Shown in pieces: positions 25,650-37,729 of a stretch of 64,000 nucleotides of DNA. Position 1 is the first letter of the stretch, and each line of letters opens with the position of its first letter. Source of the stretch: Paragordius varius (Eukaryota > Nematomorpha); assembly GCA_964247055.1 (NCBI GenBank), contig OZ176051.1, positions 7,626,001-7,690,000 on the forward strand, in the 5' to 3' direction. A program made the position numbers and the translations under genes. The notes under the pieces were generated by a model. The model saw nothing but the letters and a program-made list of their open reading frames with translations. It had not been told where the DNA came from and searched no databases.

Positions 25650-28600
25650 AGGTGACCAGACGTCCCGCTTTTTCACACTTTGTCCCGCGTCCCGCTACGT
25701 TTTTAAAATGTCCCGCTTTTTCACGGTTATATAAAAAAAATTTTTTTTAATACAAATATTTTTATTATTAAATATCTTTAAAATCTATTCAATTTTAAAT
25801 TAAAATTTTATATTTCTAAATTAAAAATATTTATTTTTTTTGAATTTATATTATATGATTATACACTTTGCTTCCTACTACTACTGTCATCAATCAAAAA
25901 ACCAAGTTAATACCACAAATCTCTAGATTAAAAGACAAATTAATACCACAAATCGGTAGCTTACACGTTTATTTCAGAAAATTAAGGTAATATAATATTT
26001 ACTATGCTAATATTTTAGTTTTATTACTTTGCTAACATATCAAAAAGCCAAATTAATACCACAAATCGGTAGCTTAAAAAAATTGATACCACAAATCGGT
26101 ACCTTCCACGTTTATTCCAGAAAATTAAGGTAATATAATATTTATTATACTAATAGTAGTTTATAAATATGAGCACAAAAAGATGTAAATTCAACGATGA
26201 ATTAATGAAAGAATTTCCTTTTATCAAAAAAACGAAAAATGAATCATCTGTTAAATGTCTTATATGCGAGGGGGAATTCACTCTAGCGCATGGCGGCAAG
26301 CATGATATTACAAAGCATATGAAAACACAGATACATAAAATAGATATGGCGGCATCATCTTACAAAAGGAGCGATTTTTTTCGAAAAACCGCTTTTGGAG
26401 AGGAAGAAAAGAATTTGGCACCAGCTGAGGGCGTGTTATCTTTTTACGCCGTTAATCACAATCATTCCTTTAGATCTATGGACTGTACCTCACAGGTTAT
26501 TCGCACGTTATTCCATAAAAAATTTACTTGTGCCCGTACAAAGGCTGAAGCCATTGTGTGCAATGTCCTTTCGCCACATGCCTTTATGAAATCAAAAAGA
26601 TTTGCTGAAAATTAATTTCTTATCCCTATACTCTGATCATCAAATCACCATAAAACAAAATTATTTCCCACTTTAATAAGATATTATGATTCAGAAACCG
26701 GAGTAATTAAAATTTTAGATTTAATTTCCTTACCCGGTGAAAATTCCGAAATAATATTTACTTCAGAAATGCATATTCTGTAAAAAAAATAATTTAAAAG
26801 ACAAAATTATCGCATATTGCGCTGACAACACCAATACGAACTTCGGTGGAAAAGCAAGGAGGGGAACAAAACATACTTTTCATAAATTAAGGGATAATCT
26901 AAATCAAAACATTATTGGCGTTGGGTGTGCAGTGCATATAATACACAACGCTATTCAAACAGCTGCTGATTTGTTACCCCTAGATGTGGAAAATGTAGTT
27001 GTTAAAATATATTCCTATTTTTATATATAAACGGTACGTGTTGAAACGCTTAAAGAATTCTGTGAAAATGCAGAAGTTCAATATCAAAAAATGCTTGGAT
27101 ATTGTAAAACTGGTTGGTTAGCTTTTATGCCAGCTATCGAAAGAATTTTAAAAATGTATGATCCTTTAAAATCATTTTTTTATCACAGGACAAATGTCCT
27201 ACAACTTTAAAAAAGTTTTTTAAAAGTGATTCTTCAAAAATATGGTTAGAATTCTAACATAATCAAGCTTCTCTCTTTTAAAATGTTATTAAATTTGAAG
27301 GTGACAAAATTTCGGCAATCGAAGTAACGGTTAGAAAATAATTTTATACCATTAACCATCCGCAATATAATAAATAATTTAGAAAAACAAGGCTTAATAA
27401 ATCGCCAAGATATCCTTTATACAAACTATAAAATTTGGAAGACTGGACGACGCAATTCAACGAAATTAATTATTTTCATTGGATAACATTAAAAACAGAA
27501 TTTAATTAATGCGATGTTCAAAAATCATTTGATTATATCTGTTCCCAAAAATTCTCAAAAAGTAATCTTTCAGAAAATGATCTTTTTTCTGAAGTATCAT
27601 TAGTTAAAAGATATATTAATAATAAAAAACTTAAATTATGGACAAAAGAAAAATATACAGTAGAAAAGAAATGGTTGGAAATATTTCATCATTTTAAAGC
27701 CAACTATATTACATACAATAATATTTTAAAAATTGTGGGATTCGCACTATCTTTATCTGGAACCAACGCTGCTACTGAGGCGTTTTTTCCACAGTAAATC
27801 AGGTGTGGACATCGGAAAAATCAAATTTAAATGTTGAAACTTTAAAGGCCGTTTTATCTGTCAAATATAATTTGACAAATTCTTGTGAAGACTTCTACAA
27901 TATTTTAGAAAATGATGACAATCTGCTAAAACGATACACTCAAACAAAAAATATACCAAAGAATAAAATATTTTCTTTAAAGTTTTTGTGTTAAAAAATA
28001 AACAAAATTACTTAAAATATTGTATAAGTCTTCATAATTTGTCAAATTATATTTGAACACATAAAATGGCTTTTATTCAACATTTAAATTTGATTCCGTG
28101 TCCTTACTTAATTTACTGTGAAAAAACGCTTTTAATAGAAGTGGTTCAGGTAAAGATAATGCAATTCTACAATTAAAATATTATTGTATGGAATATAATT
28201 TGTTTAAAAATGATTATTTTAACCATTTCTATCCTACGTATTTTTTTCAGTTGTCCATAATATAAGTTTTCATTCAAATTATTCAATAATGAGACTAAAA
28301 AAGTGTCATTGTGCACCCTCTTGTCTTCCAAAAAATCGTTTCTGTTTGTATAAAACATTTTTATATTCTGGCTATTCATTGAGACTTGTTTTTCTGGATG
28401 CTTTATAATATTGCGATTAGGTAATGGTACAAAATTATTTTCTAACCTTTTTTGACTTGGAATGACCTTTGTCCTGTGATAAAAAATAGGATTCTAGGAG
28501 ATCACATTTTTATAAATATTTCAATCGCTGGCAAAAGAGTTAACCAACAGTTCTACAATATCCAGGCATTTTAACATCTATATTTTCCACATCGGGTATC

Positions 28601-28981
28601 AAATCAGTGGCTGTTTGAATAGCGTTGTGTATCTGCCAATAATGTTTTGAATAAGATTATTCGCTAAATTGTTAAAAATATTTTTTGTGCCGCTTCTTGC
28701 ATCATCCAGCGCACTTTGTGATGATTTCGTCTTTATTATTTTTTTCTATAATATTACAATCACTTCACCCTTTGTTCGTGCACATGTAAATTTATTGAAT
28801 AAGGTACAACAACCTGTAAGGTACAAATTTTTTTATATTTATAATGTATTTGTGTTAAAAATAAATAAATATTACAATAAATTTTTTGTATAAAATTTTT
28901 GGTTGTACCCCCCAATGACCCTCCCCCCCCTTTTTTTAGATTTGTCCCGCTTTTTCCTTCAAAAAATCTGGTCACCTTAGC
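25650..28981 (+). mobile_element. hAT (ZBED-type) transposon in foldback arrangement
   Basis: Terminal inverted repeats AGGTGACCAGA followed by GTCCCGC blocks lie at both ends (25650 and 28981), and CATATATA is duplicated at 25642-25649 and 28982-28989. The second copy of the host element has the uninterrupted ATGCCATATATAATAA at the matching site, which confirms the insertion. Internally, a transposase in plus orientation fills 26169-27992, and a diverged partial copy of the same transposase lies in reverse orientation at about 28010-28660. The element is therefore a head-to-head pair sharing two 5' ends. Confidence 0.85.
26169..27992 (+). pseudogene. hAT transposase (BED zinc finger, ZBED5/ZNF862-like), decayed
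   Basis: The first 148 codons (26169-26615) are intact: MSTKRCKFNDELMKEFPFI then a BED-type zinc finger (VKCLICEGEF...HGGKHDITKHMKTQIHK), near LSFYAVNHNHSFRS. Further on, broken by stops and frameshifts, come a DDE/RNase-H segment (YCADNTNTNFGG, about 26818), GVGCAVHIIHNAIQTAAD (26920-26970), TGWLAFMPAIERILKMYDPLKSFF (27111-27182), and the C-terminal hAT dimerisation region (LSLSGTNAATEAFF near 27750, then TSEKSNLNVETLKAVL). The order matches ZBED-like hAT transposases. The BED domain would bind the element's ends. Not functional as it stands. Confidence 0.85.
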
Positions 28982-29521
28982 CATATATAATAAATTTCAA
29001 ATATTAGTTACCGGATTAACGATTTCCATATAATTTTCCGTTTATTAATTACAACAAAAAATGTTTCTAAACCTGATCAATTATTTATAATATCATAAAT
29101 TAATTTTGTTACTTTTAAATTTTGAGGCACCTCTTTTTACGGAAGCCCTGAGTGAAAGAACAATTAGCCTGGATCTAATGGTGGAGTCCGAGATTTAAAG
29201 TGTCGCCACTGCGCAAAAGGCTGAATCATAAGCGGTTAGACCGATTCAAAATCCAATTTTATGTATAATTTGAGAAAATATATTAACCAATTAAAATAAG
29301 CTCTTAGTTTTTTACCGCAAAATGAACTATTTCTTTACATATTATGAAGTTATTTTTACAAGGGTACTATATCAAATTCTAAAATAATTTTTTGGATAAA
29401 TTAGAGGCAATTAATATATATTTTTAAAAATTATTTTTTTAAATTTCAAAAGCAGTACAGTCCTAGTTTTTTTCAGAAAATCCAGTACTGTACTGCGAAA
29501 AACAGCCTTCTGGTCACATTA

Positions 29522-29860
29522 CCACATATCAATCGAAAAACCAAAATGAACCAGAAAATTTAGCAAAGCGATTTCGCTATATGAAATGCTTCGTGTTACA
29601 CAACAAAACGAGTGAAAGACATTTCAAATCACTCCTAGGAGAATATTTTCCTAATCCGTTGAACTTTCCTGACCTAGCGACATCCGAATAACTCCGCATC
29701 AATGAAGCATATTTTCAGAGCAGCACTGAAAGACGTTGGAAAATGGCTTGACGAGGTCATCCAGATTTTCAGCCCGGAATTCATATGCAAAGTAAAAGAG
29801 GAGCGAAATTTGTAGAAACCGATGTACAATATTTAGAATACAAAAAAATGTTTACCTTCC
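29522..29860 (+). mobile_element. Mariner transposon remnant, 3' part
   Basis: Continues the mariner copy interrupted at 24958. The plus strand encodes, across frame breaks, the transposase C terminus: a KWLDE-like segment near 29740, FQPGIHMQSKRG near 29770 and KFVETDVQYLEYKK at 29808-29850, corresponding to the FFRRGIHLLPERWEKCVASDGQYF end of mariner proteins. Confidence 0.78.
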
Positions 29861-31589
29861 GAATCCCATGTGTTTTACCAATATCGGTAAACACTAATGA
29901 ATACACTTGGTAGAGTGAGATTTAGGTAAACGACTAGTGTGAAAATCGATAGAAGTTTGAGGAAACTTTAGGGATAATAAACGGAAAAAAATATTAGTTA
30001 TCAGTTTGTGGTACTTTTTTGAAATACGGAGTAAAACGCTTTATTAATATGTTTGTGGATTAAAAGGAGTTTTTTTATAATGTATTTAAAAACGACCACT
30101 GTATTTAAAAAGCACGGTTGAATATTTATAAATGTTTAAACATAAGATAATTTTGACGCCGCAGGAAAATCCCAATAGCTCCTTGAATACTAGAACCGAA
30201 TTAGAATTCCAAATATTTTTAAAATGTGCCATTTAACGTGTAGACAACAAAGATTATTTAATCAGAATAAAGTGACTAAATAAAATATTAAAAAACTGTT
30301 GCCTATTTAATCCAACCACCGATTAAACAAATCTATCATTTGATAAAATTTTTGACGATACCAATACTTATGAACAGATGATATTTAAACAAATTTTCAT
30401 GACCTGTTGATATTGTGACACAAATTATATTATAAAGCGTGGTGAATAACTCAGGGCACATAAATGATCGGTACATTTAAGAAATCCATAAATTTGAATG
30501 GGTCAACACTTTTATTCAGAAATTTGTCTCAAAATCACGTATTTTTATTAACGGTAAGGCTGCACAGAGGTGAAAAAAGCCCTTACCTATAATTTCCGCT
30601 ATAAAGAAATAACCTATATTATATATTAACTTGTGCATTTTTCCATATTTCGAACAAATATTTTTATGGATTTAGTTTTCGCAAAGAGTGGAAAGATACA
30701 CATGGGCTAATTCTAAATGCGACTATGATCCGCACATTTATAAATGAATAAAATATATACTTTTGACTCTAAATTTTGTTTTCTAAATTTACAGGACAGA
30801 AGTTAATACAAAAAAGTGTCTGAGTATGATCAGCGCATTGACAAGAAATATCCATTAAATAAATATAAATGGGCTACGATTTCTAAAATAGTTTGTCCAG
30901 CATTTTTCATACTTTTTTTAATACATATAGATGTAAATTTTAAAGGCATTTTCATCCAGATTATAAGCTGCTTCAGATGTCAATGCTCACATTTTCCCTA
31001 TATATAGGTTTTAACCCTTAAAAATATTTTAATTTTTAAGTTATTTTTAATTAAAAACTTAGTCTTTTTGACTGTAAATGGTGGACCTTTTAAATTTTTA
31101 TATACATATATGTGTGTGTGTGTTTTTAAAACATCGATGTCAATACCTGATTACCCAAATATTTGGTGAGCATGTAATACAAAGTATAAAATTTAATATA
31201 CTATTTTTATACCACGTAATAAACATATCATGCCATGAAACCAATTGTTTAAACCAAACTCAATTACGACATACTATCGTTTGAAAGTTTCTTGACGGAA
31301 TTAGATGTTAAATTAGGGAACATTTTAAATTAAATTAAAGTTAAATTTAGCATAGAACTCATCATGTTTCTATTTGTTCTTTTTGTACTTCAATGAATTA
31401 AATCTATTTTCAGAGAGGGCACAAAAAAAGCAAACGGGATATGATCTGTGGTAGAGTTAATTTTATGTGAAAAATTTTATGATTATATACTTTTGTAAAA
31501 TTATGAATGATCACATTTAACTAGGTTATAAAAAAATAATCAAAATTGATTACATCTGTTGTGGAATTAACCATTTCATGTTCAAATTA
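29861..31589. other. Intergenic, nothing recognised
   Basis: A+T-rich, with a short (TG)n tract near 31110. A 63-codon frame at 30816 lacks splice context and similarity. No supported gene. Confidence 0.4.
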
Positions 31590-32060
31590 TTACCACCTCC
31601 GCCTGGTGGCTACCGGCAAACAACAGGGTTAGCAAGTCGGCTTGAGGCTAACGGGGAAATTGGTGAGCATCGAAGGATCTCAGAGTCGCGTCAGTATGGG
31701 AGCTGAACTCTCACAATTTAATACAAGCGCACCAACCTGATCTGTAAGGGTAAACGCTTTACTCGATATAGGGAATTACCAGGTGTCTAAAACCAAGCAA
31801 AATAGATTGTTTGCAAGTCTTTGACAAGGTTAGCGAGTTGTTGGAAGAGGGATCGCACGCCGAGGGATAGGAGTTAGGGATTGTGTACACAGGTCAATCT
31901 TTATAAGGGTTTCAGGAAGGAAAGGATTGGCATGAGCACAACTTCATTTTCCTTATTAGAGCGACAAAAATGCCTTACAGGAATCGAAGGCCAGTAAGTT
32001 TAAAGTGTGGCAGTTTAAAGTTTTTACCAACTGGCTACCCATGTCCTTTTTTGAATAGTC
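31590..32060 (+). repeat. G+C-richer island, possible decayed retroelement
   Basis: Base composition changes abruptly to near 45-50% G+C between about 31595 and 32040 in an otherwise very A+T-rich region. The plus strand has open stretches (VNALLDIGNYQVSKTKQNR near 31750) faintly like the start of a LINE endonuclease domain (NVRTLLD-type motif). Ends and target duplications are not visible. Assignment is tentative. Confidence 0.35.
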
Positions 32061-32403
32061 TAATATATCTACCAAAAAGTCGCTAATTTAAGATTATTGC
32101 CAGTTCTAGGTTCCCTATTCAGCATGTTTGTCTCGTTGATATAATTTTTCTATATTAATCTCGCTAACAAAGGTCAAAATATTATATAATAACAGAAATT
32201 GTTTAAGAAATATCTTGGTCTTTTGTAGCCATCATTAATCATTGGTGTTTTTAAACCCTCATATGCTAAACGCTAAGCCATTGTTTTAAAAACGCTTTCT
32301 CAGCCTAACAATCGGATCATAAAATATACAGTATTTATGGAAAAAATAGTAAAGATAAAGAGACCTTGTAAAAATATAAAAAAAAATAACCGTACCTTAA
32401 ATT

Positions 32404-33503
32404 CAGGGCTTGGAACCGGTTCAAAAAAAGTGGAACCGGAACTGGGTTGGTTCCGGAACAAGTGGAACCGGAATCCCGTTGGTTCCTAAAAATTTTAAAA
32501 ATAGAACCGGGCGGTTCCTGAAACTTTGGAACAGGAACCGGGTGGTTCCTGAACAAATGTAACCGGAACCGAGTTGGGTTCTTAAAAATTTAGCGGTTCC
32601 GGAACCGGTTATTTACGGTGAGAACCGGTTCCATTTTCGGTTCCTGACTTTTGATTAATTTCTTACAAAATATTCATTATTCTTGGTTTCCAAGTGTCTC
32701 CACAATATTAATTTTAATTAAGCGCTTCATTATTGGTCCATTAATCATTTTCATTCCTGAATCCTCTTAAATGGATAAAGGTGTACAATTTGTCGTAACA
32801 AGCTCTATTTAAGCGCCAATTAACACTCTATTGAGTAAGAAAAAGTTATATTTGGTTTGTTAAGAATTGTTATTCTAATTTGTGTTGTAGAACTAGATCA
32901 TAAATTACATAATTTTATACTTAAAATCAAAGTTAATTTTGGAAAAATTAAAATGGGTACTTAAATATTTGACTAGAATGGAGTTGTTATTTCCTTCAAT
33001 TTTTGTTTGACGAGTTCGGCATGTACTATCATCGGCGGTAATATCAAAATATGTTTTTAAAATAGTTTTTCTTAGTTTCCTTTGAAATTAAAAAAATTAA
33101 GCGAGTTAGGAAGATGTGTCAAACAATAAAAGCTGTCCGTTGTAATATATATTATGAGTATTGGTTTTGTTAGAACAGCCGAATCGCCCAAAACTCAGAG
33201 AGTATCACTTATATAATATTAGACCCTTAGTTTCACGTTTAAAATTTTAGATATGTAATATGTAATGGTACAATCAAATTTAAATAATAAAATAAAAATT
33301 TTATAATAAAAATCATATGGGAACCAGCAATTAAGGGGGTAGAACCGGAACTGGATTGGTTCCTAAAAATTTATATACAGAACCAGGGTGGTTCCTGAAA
33401 TTTTGTAATCGGTACCGGGGTGGTTCCCGGGGAGTGGAATCGGTTCTTGTTAAAATCCCAGAGACCGGGTTCCGATTCCATGCGGTTCCGGTTCCAAGCC
33501 CTG
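32404..33503. mobile_element. Non-autonomous hAT-type element, 1.1 kb, GGAACCGG-rich ends
   Basis: Perfect terminal inverted repeats CAGGGCTTGGAACCGG lie at 32404 and, reversed, end at 33503. They are flanked by 8-bp duplications CTTAAATT (32396-32403) and TTTAAATT (33504-33511), as expected for hAT insertions. Both subterminal regions (to about 32650 and from about 33330) are packed with GGAACCGG / CCGGTTCC units alternating with GGTTCCTGAA, probably transposase-binding repeats. The A+T-rich middle has no coding capacity. Confidence 0.93.
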
Positions 33504-33511
33504 TTTAAATT

Positions 33512-34675
33512 ATCCTAAAAAAATTTTTTGGAAAATAATAATTATAAATCATTTTTGCAGAGGTAATAATTATATTTTATGGTTAGAAATCACCAAGATT
33601 ATACTATATAGATTCTTTTTGTGTCTATTTAATTTAAAATTATTTCTTTAGCTCCTTAAAAACTATCGGAATAAAATTACTTATGATAAAAAAATGAGAA
33701 TTTATTATATGTATATATATGGGCAAAGTGACATGATTATACAGTTAACACTGTTGATTATAATCGAATTGCTAACACGGTTTATTTAAATATAATTCCA
33801 GGAAATCGTGTGAATCGAGTTACTGTTAGAAATTTTTTGAAAGAAAACTCTAATTTTTACCTACAATAAAACAAAGACATTGCGTGCTTAATTTTCTAAT
33901 TAACACACATAAATATTATAATGACCTAAAAATATTATTCAAAGTTAAGGAGTGAATTTAAAACTTTCACTGTTTTATTTCTGAAAAAAAAAGTCTTGGT
34001 AAGAAGATAGTATTAATTGTTTTTCTCGTTATCCAAAAAAAGTTTTGTTTCACAAACTAATCTAAGTCATACACCTATTTGCGAATTTTGAATCATCAAA
34101 ATATTCTACTAACTCTCGAAGAATACATTTTATTTTTTGCTTCAAAAAAATATATTTTTCTAAATTAAGTGTATCAAGTTCATATGTAATGCATTATAAA
34201 TTATATAATTTCATATTTCTGAATAGCAATTGTTGCCTATAGTAATAATTATAATGAATAAAATTTTACTTTTTAAAGTATATGTATATATGCCTAATTA
34301 TTTATATGTATGTGGGGGGAGGAAAAATCTTAAACATAATATATAATTTAATTTAATAAATAGGATTAACGATATTTTACCTATAATTAATTTAAACATT
34401 AGAATTATATCAAACAGGGAAAACTAACTTATAAAATAAAATTGGTAAATATTGGGAGATAGATAGATAGATAGATATAATTAAGTTTGCAAAGTTTTTT
34501 TTTTCAACATAATTATTTTTATCCTTATACATATACAAGATTAGTTACATCTTAGATAATAATAAAAAATTCGGTTTAAATTAATTAATTTTGAGATTTA
34601 TCATTATTTCTTTACTTTTTATTTTTTAAAACTTAATTTTTTCCCCAGATTTTTTTCATTGTCAATCTTATTAAA
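33512..34675. other. Upstream flank of the chitin-binding gene
   Basis: A+T-rich. Contains a (GATA)n microsatellite at about 34460-34477. No exon or defensible promoter element seen. Confidence 0.45.
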
Positions 34676-37600
34676 ATGTTTAGTCCAATATTAACAGTTT
34701 CCTTGGCTTTGTGCCCCTTGATATTTTCAATGATTGCAGGTTTGCAGTTTAAAGTTTCTATTTTTATTTCTGAATGGACTTATAGTTTACATATTTTTTT
34801 TCGGATTTGGAATAGGTATGGAGCCATACTCAATTCAAAGATATCGAAACGGAAAGTATTGGCAAAAGGGTAAAACCAATTCAGAGGAAGCCGTTTTCCG
34901 TGGCTTAAAAAGTCTCTATAAAAACCCCTATAAATCGCTAGATAACGTAAACTCAAATGTCAATAACAGTGATATTGTATCGAGTACGGAAAGAAAAGTG
35001 TATACCACCTCCATATCTCAAGGATTAATCGAACTTCAAAAGCGGAGAATAGCGGCTTTGCGAAGCTTCAATCAAAATCATCCAAGAGGTTCCGACGGTT
35101 CACCCAAACTCGAAGATTTGTCAGCCAAGGTTGCTTCGCTTCGTGAAGCCTACAAAACTCACGAGACAAACAGTGGTGCTGTATCTCCCCCCGAAAGAGA
35201 ATTGAAAGTCAAAGATGAAAGTGAGTTTAAACTGTTGAGTGGAACGGATGAAACCCCATTGTACCAAGAGAAGGCCCGTATGGCTGCCATGTTAGAGAAG
35301 TACGGGGATAATGGAAAGAAATCTAAACGTGATTCAACATCGCGAGACAGACGATTCCAAAATTTCCAACGTATGCTTGATCATCCTTCTTCGGAGAAAA
35401 ACATGGAAGAATCCATTATTAAAAAAAGTGTTAGAATCGTTCCAGCCATGAACGATTTACTGCACGCAGGGGCAAACCCCAAATCTAAAGAGCGTTTTAA
35501 CGATGCAGCTTACGATACTGTTCAAAAAGATAACAGGTTTTTGGGTCGGGCTCAGAATGATTATGAAATGATTGAAAATCATCGTTACAATAGAGGAGCC
35601 GCCAAACGAGATGCTAGAAATCATATGGAGAGAAGTCATGTCCGCGAGCCAACCTTATATCAAAATCAAGATACAAACGCCCAATATAATAAAAAGGTAT
35701 TTTATTCACATTTTATCTTTAAACCTAATCATTTTCTGTACAATTTAACGATTGCATTTGATTTTCATAGGTGGCATACATGAAGGAGTACAATAATAAT
35801 AATGAGAACGGTAGGGGTTACATCGATTCTAACAACGCACAAACTCAATTTACACCACTCTCCATCATAGCTAAACTTATGCCTTTCTCACTCAAATCTC
35901 GCCAGGAACGCCGTGAAAAACAGCAACAGCTTGTAAGCAATCGATTAAGTTTTTTGAAACAAGCCCATATGATGGAACATCCACCCGTTAATCAAGCTCA
36001 TGTTGATTCTGCTCCATACTCGTCTCCTCAAGATAGGTAAAATTTTTTTGGATATAAATAATACTGTAATCATAAAGTCATAATAGTGCCTAATAGCTCA
36101 TAATCGTTTCTTAATTTTTGTAATAAAACAATGATTCAAAAGTTTTACAACAATTTGCTATATACCTGTCCCCCATCCTGTCATAAAAGTATAATTTTTA
36201 GATAAAAACTATCTTAATGACTCTAAAAATCAATCTTTTCCTAAATTCCATTAGTTTGATATTGGTTTAAACACACTTTAATTCTGATTGGATGTAGTAG
36301 ACTCGATGGTGTTTATGGACAAGATCACATTCCAGGCGAAAGTCGTTTCTATGATGCCAATGGCCCTTCATCCCAACCAGCAGCAGACAACAATGAATAC
36401 CACCATCAATCACAACACAATTTTAGACCGAGCCATTCTCGACCGCCTCCCAGTCATCATGCCGTTTCCTCCTCGTACGGCGGAGGACAAGAAAAAGATT
36501 CTTCCTCTGTGGGTGTTGGGATTCCACTTTCCCCTTCATCGTACGGGGCTCCAACCGGTCCACATAGACCCCACAGCTACCAACGAGCCGCACTAGAACC
36601 CAAACATGAGGATGACTATGCCCATTTCAATTATGGTGCTAATGCCCATGGCACAGCTATTCATCATCACCAACAAGTTCAGCAGGGGAAAGAACAACCC
36701 GGTTCTCGACCTCTGCAAACGCCTTGGGATGGAAGTAGTGTAGGCACGTACCCTGATTCCCCTGCATACGTGCCCAAGAAACAAGCTATCACGTATGATG
36801 CTGATAATGGGTATGGACATGACCCCAACATTGAAGTCAACTCATATGAAGTGAGCGATCGAGCTAGCGTTATTTTTATAAATTAGAAATACAATTCAAT
36901 TACTCCATAAACAGTGCTTAAAATTGGGTATCATAAAAAAGATATACAGGAAAGTGTATATATATATTCTGGTAAAAATATTGGGAAATTCATGGGTTTT
37001 GCTTTGAAATGTGTATTACAGGGTCTTATGTTTAATTACGAATTAGCAAGTTTGCACAATAGTTAATTAATATTTGGATAAAATTGGAATTTCTTTTAAT
37101 TATTTTATATATTATAAATTAGCTTTAAAAAGCATTATTTGAGTTAATATTTTAATTTTATTTGCGAAATCCGTACATTTTTGGTCATCTAAAATGGCCT
37201 TGTGTTCTTAAATATAAATCTTAAAGATGAGGTTGCGGGATACGTTTTAATATATGTATTACTAATAAAATAACTTCAAATACGGTCAATTCAGCTAAAT
37301 TTTGTCAAAGCGTATATATAAATTTAACTATAATTATATTAAAATATTATGAAAACATTAAAAAATTGGATGCCACTGAAGATGTTTACCTCAGATTTTT
37401 TTGAAAATTTAAGTACAAATCTCATCAAAAAACATATGTGATGTATTCAGGAAAGAGATGGGAACTTTCAATTGCAAAAATATTTTTATTCACACAATTA
37501 AAATTTATTTCACATTATTTTACTACAGAATGTAATGTTAGAAAAAGATTTAGGATTCGGCGGATTTTGCACTGACAAAGAGAATGGCCTTTACGCCGAC

Positions 37601-37729
37601 ACTGCAACTAAATGTCAACAATTTTATGCTTGTGAATGGGGACGGTCTCACCAATTCACCTGTCCATATGGAACAGCATATAATATGTTAAACTTTAAGT
37701 GCGATTGGAATTACAATGTTGACTGTTAA
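34676..37729 (+). CDS. Secreted protein with C-terminal chitin-binding type-2 (peritrophin A) domain
   Basis: Five exons: 34676-34739, 34816-35696, 35771-36036, 36301-36850, 37529-37729, all in phase, 653 aa. Exon 1 encodes a signal peptide (MFSPILTVSLALCPLIFSMIAG) and ends in phase 1. Residues about 25-585 form a long Lys/Arg/Asn/Ser-rich, then His/Pro/Gly-rich disordered region, with several basic KR-type sites. The last exon carries one CBM14/ChtBD2 domain with the six expected cysteines (FC...KC, AC, TC, KC, DC) and the aromatic core (GLYAD, QFYACEWG). Such proteins bind chitin in cuticle, egg shell or gut lining. A poly(A) signal AATAAA lies at 37800-37805. Exon 4 is unusually G+C rich for this window. 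The specific matrix it serves cannot be told from sequence. Confidence 0.9.

Larger units (their letters stand above)
24959..29521 (-). mobile_element. Non-autonomous hAT-like element, copy 1, carrying a nested hAT
   Basis: The left end TAATATGACCTAATATTTTG and right end (reverse complement TAATGTGACCAGAAGGCTG) match the ends of the element at 49758-52161 in inverted orientation. It is flanked by near-identical 8-bp duplications: CCATATAT (24951-24958) and CCACATAT (29522-29529). Internal sequence, including a GAAGTACGCTTCAACAAAAT... segment near 25480 and a G+C-richer patch near 29140-29250, is shared with the other copy. No transposase of its own. A separate hAT is inserted at 25650-28981. 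Confidence 0.85.

Noticed and set aside
30816-31007. 63-codon frame
   Set aside because: No splice context, no similarity, biased to Ile/Phe/Tyr as expected from A+T-rich noncoding DNA.
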